DNA from: Nocardia otitidiscaviarum NBRC 14405
Lineage (GTDB): Bacteria > Actinomycetota > Actinomycetes > Mycobacteriales > Mycobacteriaceae
NCBI RefSeq assembly: GCF_000308635.1
Contig: NZ_BAGD01000032.1
Span: 19,336 to 83,335, forward strand
Reading direction: 5' to 3'
DNA length: 64,000 bases
The translations under genes and the position numbers were made by a program. This document shows positions 54,770 through 62,028 of the stretch, piece after piece. The notes under the pieces are model-generated. The model ran no database searches. It had not been told where the DNA came from and saw only the letters and a program-made list of their open reading frames with translations. Position 1 is the stretch's first letter; every line of letters begins with the position of its first letter.

Positions 54770-55750
54770 TCACACATCCCTGACCTCCGTGAGTATTTCG
54801 AGGGTGCGCAGACCCGCCGGGTCGTCGGCGGTGGTGACCGGGACGACGACCACTTCTTCGGCTCCCGCGTGCCGGTAGGCGGCAATGCGGTCGGCCAGCG
54901 TGTCCGGGTCGCCGAACGCACCGACCGCGTCGGCGAGGCGGTCGGGTACTGCGGCCGCCAGGTCGCGGGGATGCGCACCGGAGTGGGCCAGCCGCACCGT
55001 GTCACCGAATCCGGCGGCGGTGAACATGGCGTCGTAGCCGGGTGCCCGCAGGTAGGCCACCAGGCCGCGCCGCACGGTCTCGTACATCTCCGGCGTGGGC
55101 TGCGCCGCTGCCGTCACCCAGACCGACAGTGCTGGACACGGCCGTCCGGCACGGGCCGCGTGGGTGCGGACGGCCCGCGCGCAGCGCGAGACCTGCTCGG
55201 GCGTCACCAGATTGAGCACCACGCGGTCCGCCGTCCGTGCCGCGACGGCCAGTGCCCGATCCCCGAAAGCGGCGACGGTCAGTTCGCATCGGGGTGCGGG
55301 CAGGCGCAGCCGATAGCCGTGCGTGCGTTCGGTCTGCCCGTCGAAGCCCACCTTCGCGCCGTCCACGAACCCACGCACGATTCGCGCCGAGTCCTCCAGA
55401 TGCTGTGCGGTACTGCGTCTTTCCCGTCCATGCCAGTCCCGGACCACCACGGTGCTGGAGGTTCCGAGCGCGACCCCGACCTGTCGCCCCGTCAGCGCGG
55501 CCACGCTGGCCGCGCCCATGGCGATGGTCGCCGGAGTGCGCACATCCACCGCCAGCGGCCCGATGCACAGCGGAATCCGGCCTGGCCCCGTGCCGATGGC
55601 CGTGGCCAGTGCGAAGGCGTCGAAGGTGGCCATCTCACCCACCCACAGCCGCCGGTAGCCGAGCTTGTCGGCGGTCTCGGCCACCCGTAGCGCGTCCATG
55701 GCGTCGCGATCCTGCCAATACGGCAGGCTCACACTGAGTCTGGTGCTCAT
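54770..55750 (-). CDS. LLM-class F420-dependent oxidoreductase (Rv3093c-like)
   Basis: A 326-residue luciferase-like TIM-barrel protein: LSVSLPYWQDRDAMDALRVA, RRLWVGEMATFDAFALATAI, GPLAVDVRTPATIAMGAASV, VGVALGTSSTVVVRDWHGRE and the C-terminal VGAFGDPDTLADRIAAYRHA, GAEEVVVVPVT. It fits the TIGR03841/Rv3093c group of LLM enzymes, which use F420 or FMN. It may oxidise or reduce a product of the carotenoid oxygenase. Its ATG overlaps the stop of that gene by four bases (ATGA). Confidence 0.85.
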   Translation of the reverse strand: MSTRLSVSLPYWQDRDAMDALRVAETADKLGYRRLWVGEMATFDAFALATAIGTGPGRIPLCIGPLAVDVRTPATIAMGAASVAALTGRQVGVALGTSSTVVVRDWHGRERRSTAQHLEDSARIVRGFVDGAKVGFDGQTERTHGYRLRLPAPRCELTVAAFGDRALAVAARTADRVVLNLVTPEQVSRCARAVRTHAARAGRPCPALSVWVTAAAQPTPEMYETVRRGLVAYLRAPGYDAMFTAAGFGDTVRLAHSGAHPRDLAAAVPDRLADAVGAFGDPDTLADRIAAYRHAGAEEVVVVPVTTADDPAGLRTLEILTEVRDV

Positions 55751-57207
55751 GCGACCGGTCGCGCCGCCGCGCGCATGCGTTCCCCGCTCACCCAGGTGGC
55801 GTGGAAGCCCAGCGGTACCCGCACCGGCAGCCCGAGTCGGCAGACCGGACCGGCCGCGAGGTCGGCGGCGTCGAAGACCCACACCTCGCCGAGTCCGGTG
55901 TGCGCGTTGTGCGCGAACATGGTGAGCCAGGCTTCGTCCTCCCCGTCGCCGTCGGCGCGCGGCACCACGGTCAGTTCACTGCCGAAGATCCCGTCGCCGA
56001 AGGGCTGGGTGTGCTTGGCCCCCGTCAGCACGTCGTATTTGATCACCGCGTCGAACAGCATGGTGCGGTCCACCGACAGCCGCATCTGGTACGACCAGCG
56101 TCCGCGCCGCCCGGTCGCTCCCTGGTCGATGGCCGGGAATTCGGTGTTGACGTCGTCGAGCGGTTCTTCGACGGTCGCCCCGGTCCGCAGGTTGAACCGA
56201 TACCGGTACAGCGTGGCCTCGGGGCGAAGATACGCGAGCAGTTGTGCGAGCGGATGCGTCCGGTCCGACACCGGGCTGGGGCGCGCCACCCGGCAGGCCA
56301 CCATGACGATCTCGTCGCCGTCCTCCCAGGCATTGACGGTGTGGTAGATGTATCCCGGCTTCGCCTCGAACCACCGCACTTGCGCGCCGTCCCCGCGTCG
56401 CGGCAATACCGCGAAGCGAGAAGGCAATTCGCGATCGAAGAAGAGTTTGAACCGTCCCGCCGCCGCAGCTCGCGGATCGTTGTACAGCGGCAGATCCATG
56501 AGAATCGACCAGTTCTCGGTGATCGCCATATCGTGCGGCAGTCGCGGCCCCGGCAATTCGATCCCGGTGTAGTGGGTGACCAGCCCCGATGGATCCGCGA
56601 CGCCGTATCGCAGGTAAGGCGCATTGATCCCGTAGTCGAAGAACACGAATTCCTCCGTGCGCTCATCGACCTTCGCGTGCGCCGACACCTCGCCCGGCAG
56701 CGTGCCCCCGAACTCGTCCGTGCCGCGTGTCTCCAATGTGATCGGGTCCACCGCATAGGGTTTGCCCGCCCGGTACCACAGTGCCAACAGATTCCCGTGG
56801 TGGAACACCACATCCGTATTCGCCGCGTTCCGCTCCCGCCGATCTCCGGCCGGATTGCCCTCCCACGGCTCGATCACGCCGCGCCACAGGGCGGTTCCCG
56901 CCGCCCGCTCGGCTTCGAACTCCCGGGTCCGCACATACCGATTGCGATAGGTGGCCTTCCCGCCGTCGAAATGCACCGCGTGCAGCATCCCGTCTCCGTC
57001 GAACCAGTGATAGCGCCCCAGCGGGGCGAACTGCGGGTTCGGCCCGTTGCGCACATACACGCCGTCGAGGTCGGCGGGCAGTTCCCCGGCCAGTACCGGC
57101 AATTCGGTCGCGGTGACCTCCTCGGCCGTCGGCGCGTACGGACCTTCGAGATAGGGATTCGCCAGGGCCTCGGCGGCCGGTGCGATGAGTTCTTCCCTGA
57201 GCGTCAT
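55747..57207 (-). CDS. Carotenoid-cleavage-type oxygenase (RPE65/CCO family)
   Basis: A 486-residue enzyme with NPYLEGPYAPTAEEVTATEL, GVYVRNGPNPQF, WFDGDGMLHAVHFDGGKATY and the four iron-binding histidines in SAHAKVDERT, LPHDMAITENW, YIYHTVNAWEDGDEI and GFHATWVSGE. Family enzymes use Fe(II) and O2 to split a C=C bond in carotenoids, apocarotenoids or stilbenes such as lignostilbene. It is the first gene of the minus-strand catabolic operon. A 10-bp inverted repeat lies upstream at 57243, beside an HxlR-type regulator. Confidence 0.93.
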   Translation of the reverse strand: MTLREELIAPAAEALANPYLEGPYAPTAEEVTATELPVLAGELPADLDGVYVRNGPNPQFAPLGRYHWFDGDGMLHAVHFDGGKATYRNRYVRTREFEAERAAGTALWRGVIEPWEGNPAGDRRERNAANTDVVFHHGNLLALWYRAGKPYAVDPITLETRGTDEFGGTLPGEVSAHAKVDERTEEFVFFDYGINAPYLRYGVADPSGLVTHYTGIELPGPRLPHDMAITENWSILMDLPLYNDPRAAAAGRFKLFFDRELPSRFAVLPRRGDGAQVRWFEAKPGYIYHTVNAWEDGDEIVMVACRVARPSPVSDRTHPLAQLLAYLRPEATLYRYRFNLRTGATVEEPLDDVNTEFPAIDQGATGRRGRWSYQMRLSVDRTMLFDAVIKYDVLTGAKHTQPFGDGIFGSELTVVPRADGDGEDEAWLTMFAHNAHTGLGEVWVFDAADLAAGPVCRLGLPVRVPLGFHATWVSGERMRAAARPVA

Positions 57208-57242
57208 GGGAGTGCCTCCGAATGCGGCCGGGTGACCCGTCC

Positions 57243-57273
57243 GCGTATCACTACAGTTAGTGAAGTGATACGC
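57243..57273. promoter_or_regulatory. Candidate operator upstream of the carotenoid oxygenase operon
   Basis: GCGTATCACT-N11-AGTGATACGC is a perfect 10-bp inverted repeat. Nested in it is TCACT-ACAGTT-AGTGA. The site lies 36 nt upstream of the oxygenase ATG and just beyond the end of the HxlR-type gene. It contains TACAGTTAGTGAA, which recurs with one change upstream of the regulator. Confidence 0.65.
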
Positions 57274-57276
57274 GTC

Positions 57277-58185
57277 TCAATCCTTCGTGTCAACCCCCGG
57301 CAAGGGCTCGAAACGCACGGCAGTGCGGCCCAGTCGCGCGTCGCACCCGCGGCAGCGCAGCGCGGGCAGCAGCGTCTCCCCGCAGTCCAGATGCCGTATC
57401 CGGATCCCTGATTCGGGCCCCTCCGGATACGCCAGATCCGCCCAGGCCAGCAGGAACGCGAACACCCCGAACAGTCCCCGCCCCCGCGGCGTCAGCCGGT
57501 ACTCCCGCCCGCCCGCATCCTCGGGCCGCCACAGCATGCCCGCCTCGCACAACCGGTTCAGTCGCTCGGTCAACGTCGTCGGCGACATTCGCAGCACCTC
57601 CCGGAACTCCCCGAACCGCCGCACCCCCGCCAGCGCCAACCCGGTCACCGCGGCACTCCAGCGGTCCCCGATGGCCTGCATGATCTCGTCGAACCGCACG
57701 TCCGCCCGCGCTCCGGCGGCCCCCCGGGAAGACCGCCGCCGCCCGGAGGTCAACTGCCACAGCACATCCTCGGCCAGCTCGACCGCCGTGTCATGGGTGG
57801 TGACCCCACGCCCGCACGCATGGCACATGAGCATCGGCGGCCCCCGATGCCCACACGCCCCGTGCACGAACTCCGGCAGCCGCGCCCCCTCCGCGGTCCA
57901 CTCCCGCTGCCACGCCCACACGCACACCAGAATCTCCCAGGTCGCGAGCCCGAGCTCGGTCAGCCGATACTCGTGCCGATCCACCGTCCCCGCCCGCGGC
58001 ACCCGCGCGAGCACTCCCGCCTCGACCAGCGCGGCGAGCCGTGCGGTCAGCACGGCGGGCGGCGCCCCCGTGTAGTCGAGCCACTGATTGAACCGGCACG
58101 CCCGCTGTGTGAAGGCATAGCGCAGGATCGTCAGCGTCAGCCGATCACCGAGTAGATCGAAGGTCGCAGCCACCGGATTGCTCAC
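57277..58185 (-). CDS. Tandem HxlR-type winged-helix transcriptional regulator
   Basis: About 302 residues with two HxlR/MarR-like winged-helix domains. The first has FDLLGDRLTLTILRYAFTQR and APPAVLTARLAALVEAGVLA; the second has DEIMQAIGDRWSAAVTGLAL and MSPTTLTERLNRLCEAGMLW. Each is followed by a Cys-containing segment (CGHRGPPMLMCHACGRG; LDCGETLLPALRCRGCDARL) that could bind metal or sense redox. HxlR proteins normally have one such domain and dimerise; this one looks like a fused pseudo-dimer. GTG at 58185 is preferred: an ATG at 58212 would overlap the motif at 58208-58220. It probably controls the oxygenase operon and itself. Confidence 0.8.
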   Translation of the reverse strand: MSNPVAATFDLLGDRLTLTILRYAFTQRACRFNQWLDYTGAPPAVLTARLAALVEAGVLARVPRAGTVDRHEYRLTELGLATWEILVCVWAWQREWTAEGARLPEFVHGACGHRGPPMLMCHACGRGVTTHDTAVELAEDVLWQLTSGRRRSSRGAAGARADVRFDEIMQAIGDRWSAAVTGLALAGVRRFGEFREVLRMSPTTLTERLNRLCEAGMLWRPEDAGGREYRLTPRGRGLFGVFAFLLAWADLAYPEGPESGIRIRHLDCGETLLPALRCRGCDARLGRTAVRFEPLPGVDTKD

Positions 58186-58207
58186 GGTGTAACGGTAACA
58201 GTTGCGA

Positions 58208-58220
58208 TTCATTAACTGTA
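58208..58220 (-). promoter_or_regulatory. Second copy of the regulator-linked motif
   Basis: The minus strand reads TACAGTTAATGAA, 12 of 13 identical to TACAGTTAGTGAA inside the inverted repeat at 57243-57273. It lies 23 nt upstream of the GTG start of the HxlR-type gene, a position fit for autoregulation. Confidence 0.5.
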
Positions 58221-58388
58221 CTAACGTGCGAGCCCGTGTGACGGCGGCTCGGCAAGCGGTGGGAAGGGTGTGACCGGCGGTGCGACTTCGCCCGACGTGG
58301 CTCTCAATGTCCTTGTGCGCCAGGGGATATCGACGGAACTAAGCTGGATTGACACCGAGCTGATCTGGCTGGACGACGGAGGCGACCG

Positions 58389-60224
58389 ATGGCACCTGAG
58401 AACACCTTCAACTCCGACTGGGACAGCCTCACCTCCGGAGCGGAACAGTCGGCGGGCTGGCTGAAGTTCGATCCGACGGCGGTCGAAGACGCGGTGGAGC
58501 TCTGTTCGGATATGGTGCGGCAGTTCCGCTACTTCCGCAGGATGGCCGAGAACGACAAGCTCGACAACCTACCGAAGATCGGCACGTTGACCTCCGGTGA
58601 CCTGCTGGCGCAGAAGCTCAGCGATCAGGGGACGGAACTGCTCACCGCGTTCGACAATCACATCGCCCTGCTCACCGATATGGCCGATGCGTTCGTGGCC
58701 GCGGGCAAGGCGTACATCGCGACCGAGACGGACAACGAGTCGGCGTTCGCCAACCTGAATCTGGACGACGCGAAGATCGAACCGGGTGTCGCGGACCTCA
58801 ACCTGGAACCGACGGAGCGGCAGCCGGAATTGCACTCCTCCACCCATGTCCGGTCCCGCTACGATCCCGCCGAGCGCCCCGGCGAACTGAACGACTACGA
58901 CGGTGCGAAGCGATCCGTGGATCTGTCCCACCGCCACAAGGACTCCATGCAGTGGCATGAGCTCTACGATCTGGGGCAGGCGATGGACATCGCGCCATTC
59001 GGCGCGGCGGCCGGTGTCTGGTACGACATGTCCGGCTGGCTCGATGAGCGACTGGGGAACTTCCGCAACGAGATTCAGCGATTGGACAGCAAGTGGTCCG
59101 GCGTCGGCGCGGAACAGGCCAGGCAGGCGGTCCAGGCCTATGTGACCGATACCAAGCAGCTCACCGCCGCCATGAAGGTGGTCGGCCTCAATCTCGACTA
59201 CACCGCGGACTGGATGGCGTGGACATCGCAGACCATGCCGGATCAGCGCGAGGTCGACGACAAGATGTGTGAGGACACCCTCGGCAAGTATCGAGGCTTC
59301 TACCAGCGCGACTATGTGGGGCCCGCCGATGAGACCGCCTCGGTGCTGGCCATCATCAAGTCGCCGACCGTGACTTCGCCGACCATCCCGGAGCGGCCGA
59401 GCGACCCGACCGAGCGGAACCCGGGACGGGATCCGGAACGAGAGCGCTCCGCTGACCGCGATCAGCCCGGATCTCCGACGAGCCCGTCCGGGGCGGGCGC
59501 GCCGGCTACTCCGCCGCGCCCGACCCCCGCGCTGACGTCGAAGGACAAGCCCACGTCACCGGCGGCGCAAACCCTACCGACGACGCCCGCCATACCGGCC
59601 GCGCCGACGAAGCCAACCACACCGACCGCACCGACCGCGCCCGGCGGGCGGACCGGCCTCGACCACGCGAGCAGCCCCGGTGGCACCGGCGATCCCGCCC
59701 AGCTCGTCGGCATGCTGTCCTCGTTGGTATCCGCCGCTTCCCCCGCGCTGACCCAGCTGGCCTCGCAGTCGCCGACGATCGCGCAGCAGGTCGAGGCCGC
59801 CCTCGCCCGAGCGGACGACGCTCGGATCGGCGAACTGCTCGGTGTGCCCGAGGAGCGGGTCACCCAGGCGTTCGCGGAGCTTGGGCAGTCCCCGGAGAAG
59901 CTGTCTCAGCTGGGGCAGCTGCTCGGTCTGGCACCGGCCGCCGAACAGCAGCCGGTGACTCCGCCCGCGGCGTCGCCGGACCACCCGGCCGCAGCCGCGG
60001 CCGTGCCCACACCGGCGGCCGGGCAGGTCGCAACCGCACCGTCTTTCACGAATCTGTTCGGTCGTGCCGGTCTCGACGGCGGTGGTCCGGAACCGGCGGT
60101 GGGCATGGTCGAGGAGGCCGGAGTCGTGGCCGCAGCCGATCGGGCGTTCGCCCCGGTCGAACCGGTGGAATCATTTCGTGACGGGAGCGGAAGGCCGGAG
60201 GCGACGGTGGAGCGCGAGGTATGA
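58389..60224 (+). CDS. PPE/WXG-like type VII secretion substrate with long low-complexity C-terminus
   Basis: A 611-residue protein. Residues 1-300 are helical and contain a WXG turn, KWSGVGAEQARQAVQAYV (W236-S-G238), preceded by a Gly/Ala-rich hydrophobic patch (MDIAPFGAAAGVWYDM). Residues 320-430 are a Pro/Thr/Ser/Ala linker. Residues 435-520 form another short helical region (PAQLVGMLSSLVSAASPALT, EELGQSPEKL-like AELGQSPEKLSQLGQLL), and the end is Ala/Pro-rich. There is no Sec signal, as expected for ESX substrates. Its stop overlaps the EspG gene by four bases; EspG chaperones PPE-type proteins, which supports this class. The ATG follows GGAGGCG. Confidence 0.75.
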   Translation: MAPENTFNSDWDSLTSGAEQSAGWLKFDPTAVEDAVELCSDMVRQFRYFRRMAENDKLDNLPKIGTLTSGDLLAQKLSDQGTELLTAFDNHIALLTDMADAFVAAGKAYIATETDNESAFANLNLDDAKIEPGVADLNLEPTERQPELHSSTHVRSRYDPAERPGELNDYDGAKRSVDLSHRHKDSMQWHELYDLGQAMDIAPFGAAAGVWYDMSGWLDERLGNFRNEIQRLDSKWSGVGAEQARQAVQAYVTDTKQLTAAMKVVGLNLDYTADWMAWTSQTMPDQREVDDKMCEDTLGKYRGFYQRDYVGPADETASVLAIIKSPTVTSPTIPERPSDPTERNPGRDPERERSADRDQPGSPTSPSGAGAPATPPRPTPALTSKDKPTSPAAQTLPTTPAIPAAPTKPTTPTAPTAPGGRTGLDHASSPGGTGDPAQLVGMLSSLVSAASPALTQLASQSPTIAQQVEAALARADDARIGELLGVPEERVTQAFAELGQSPEKLSQLGQLLGLAPAAEQQPVTPPAASPDHPAAAAAVPTPAAGQVATAPSFTNLFGRAGLDGGGPEPAVGMVEEAGVVAAADRAFAPVEPVESFRDGSGRPEATVEREV

Positions 60225-61009
60225 GATGGGAGTTCACCGACGTCGAGTTCAAGGCGCTGTGCGACCGCCACCTCGACGGATTCATGCCTCCGCCACTGGT
60301 ATTCACCAGCCGTACGCTGGGCGCCGACGAATTCGATCGCGAACTCATGGAAGCGGGCACGCGACTGGCGGAGCGGGTCGGCCCCGGTTTCGCCTCGGTA
60401 TTCGAAACGGTCGTCCGGCCGGAGGTGCGGGTCTACTCCAGCACCTGGACTGACGGCGATATCGGCAACCCGCGCAAACGTATTCGCGTACATGGTGCGC
60501 GTCGGGGTCGGCGGGCGGTGTTGATCACCCAGCTGCCCGGTGAAACCGTCTACCACAGTGGCGGTTACACGCTGACCGAATGTGGGCCTGAGGCGCTTGC
60601 CGCCCGGATGGTCGCCGAACTTCCCCCTGCCGAGGCGGCGCGGGGGCCCAGCGTGCCGATAGTTATCGACGGCGTGCGCGAGCGGGCGGACGTCGGAGCG
60701 CGGTCGTCCATCCTCGACCCGTTCGACGACACGATGGAACCCAGCAGCGCGGCGTGGTGGGCTGAACCGGCCGCATGGAGCGGCGCCATCCAGGTGCTCC
60801 AGGCGCGGTCGCAGTACGGCCCTCGGGGAATCGCCGAGAGCACCATGCTCTGGCGAGACATTCCGGACGATGGCCGCTATCTGATCGACTTCGCCGAAGC
60901 CGAGCCGCGGGCGGTGGGCGCGAACGCCGGAAAGCTGGCCGAGCACATCGAGCAGCACGTCGACCGGATCCTTCGCCACATGGTGGATCACGGCGAAGAG
61001 GTGCAGTGA
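60221..61009 (+). CDS. EspG-family ESX secretion chaperone
   Basis: A 262-residue protein: WEFTDVEFKALCDRHLDGFM at the N-terminus, PPPLVFTSRTLGADEFDREL, VRVYSSTWTDGDIGNPRKRI, then ARRGRRAVLITQLPGETVYH and a long C-terminal helical part (AGKLAEHIEQHVDRILRHMV). This is the EspG pattern. EspG binds the tips of PE-PPE heterodimers in the cytosol and keeps them soluble for export. The start overlaps the PPE-like gene (ATGA), so the two are probably co-translated. Confidence 0.85.
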   Translation: MRWEFTDVEFKALCDRHLDGFMPPPLVFTSRTLGADEFDRELMEAGTRLAERVGPGFASVFETVVRPEVRVYSSTWTDGDIGNPRKRIRVHGARRGRRAVLITQLPGETVYHSGGYTLTECGPEALAARMVAELPPAEAARGPSVPIVIDGVRERADVGARSSILDPFDDTMEPSSAAWWAEPAAWSGAIQVLQARSQYGPRGIAESTMLWRDIPDDGRYLIDFAEAEPRAVGANAGKLAEHIEQHVDRILRHMVDHGEEVQ

Positions 61010-61165
61010 CGCCGCGAAACCCGTTCCACACGACGCTGATTCGCCGAGACGACACTCGTCGTTCAAGTTGTCGACGCTATCGGTTTGCTCGCGCCTGCGA
61101 CCGTGCAACGGGTACCCGTCGAGCAGGTACCAGCACGGCCCGCGCGAGCACCAGGAGCGAATGCG

Positions 61166-61489
61166 ATGACACAGCCACTCGAGGTGTACACAGAGCAGCT
61201 GCGTAATGCCGCGACCGCTACCGGCACGGTGCAGACCAAGCTCGACTCGGTGCTGACCACGCTGAAGGCGGCGATCAACGGTCGCGGTGAACCGTGGGGC
61301 GACGACGAGATCGGCACCAATTTCGCCGACGACGCGAACGGACAGGACGGCTACCGGACGACGCGGGACGACTACCTGTCCAGCCTCGCGAATATGGCGA
61401 CCACCTTCGAATCCTTCTCCGCGGGGCAGACCAAGGCCGCCGATTACTTGGAGGCGCAGGACAAAGCCAACGGCGATCAGTACCGTTAG
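61166..61489 (+). CDS. WXG100-like small secreted protein
   Basis: A 107-residue helix-turn-helix protein: TQPLEVYTEQLRNAATATGT, VLTTLKAAINGRGEPWGDDE (turn with W-G-D in place of W-x-G), then DYLSSLANMATTFESFSAGQ and TKAADYLEAQDKANGDQYR. It is the length of ESAT-6/CFP-10-type proteins. The ATG at 61166 follows AGGAG; longer starts lack a Shine-Dalgarno and would not fit the family. It is probably exported by an ESX system with a partner. Confidence 0.8.
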   Translation: MTQPLEVYTEQLRNAATATGTVQTKLDSVLTTLKAAINGRGEPWGDDEIGTNFADDANGQDGYRTTRDDYLSSLANMATTFESFSAGQTKAADYLEAQDKANGDQYR

Positions 61490-61510
61490 CCACGAAAGGC
61501 CCGCTCTCCC

Positions 61511-62011
61511 ATGGTAAATGACAATGCCCGCGCCGAGATGCATTCGCTGCTCGACGAGGTGCAGCGGCAGTTCGCGGATATCGCCCGGCTGCAACGGGAG
61601 CGAGCGCGGCTCACCGCCAGCGCCAGCGCGCGGAAGGGACGGGTGACCGTCACCGTGAACGCCGACGGTGCGATCGTGAAGACGAAGTTCAGCGCGGATA
61701 TCGACGACCTGGACTATGGCGAGATCGCCGACGCGGTCACCGAAGCGGCGCAGCAGGCTTTCACCGAGGTGTCACGACGCGGTCAGGAGCTCATGGGCCC
61801 CCTGCGCGATCGCCGGGCGCGGTTGCCGAAGCTCTCGGATCTGATCGAGGGCCTGCCCGACGTCAGCGAGCAGATTCCCGTGGCGCCACCGGTTTCCATG
61901 GCCGATCCGGATGTCCGGCAGCGCCGCGTCGAGGTGGATCCGCTGTCCGCCGACGAATCCCGCGGCAATGATCGTCCGAGTACCCCCGGGGCCACCGAGA
62001 CCAGCTGGTGA
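61511..62011 (+). CDS. YbaB/EbfC-like protein of the T7SS operon
   Basis: A 166-residue protein. The N-terminal 100 residues show the YbaB/EbfC fold pattern: MHSLLDEVQRQFADIARLQR, SASARKGRVTVTVNADGAIV, KTKFSADIDDLDYGEIADAV and TEAAQQAFTEVSRRGQELMG. The C-terminal 65 residues are Pro/Asp-rich and probably disordered. YbaB proteins bind DNA as dimers; versions in ESX loci (EspL-like) affect substrate stability. It follows the WXG100 gene by 21 bp and precedes the large toxin-like gene by 17 bp. Confidence 0.78.
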   Translation: MVNDNARAEMHSLLDEVQRQFADIARLQRERARLTASASARKGRVTVTVNADGAIVKTKFSADIDDLDYGEIADAVTEAAQQAFTEVSRRGQELMGPLRDRRARLPKLSDLIEGLPDVSEQIPVAPPVSMADPDVRQRRVEVDPLSADESRGNDRPSTPGATETSW

Positions 62012-62028
62012 TCTCGGAGTAATCGCAG

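Noticed and set aside
58270..58464. A 64-codon plus-strand frame before the PPE-like gene
   Set aside because: It overlaps the better-supported start at 58389 (GGAGG site) in another frame and has no recognisable content.
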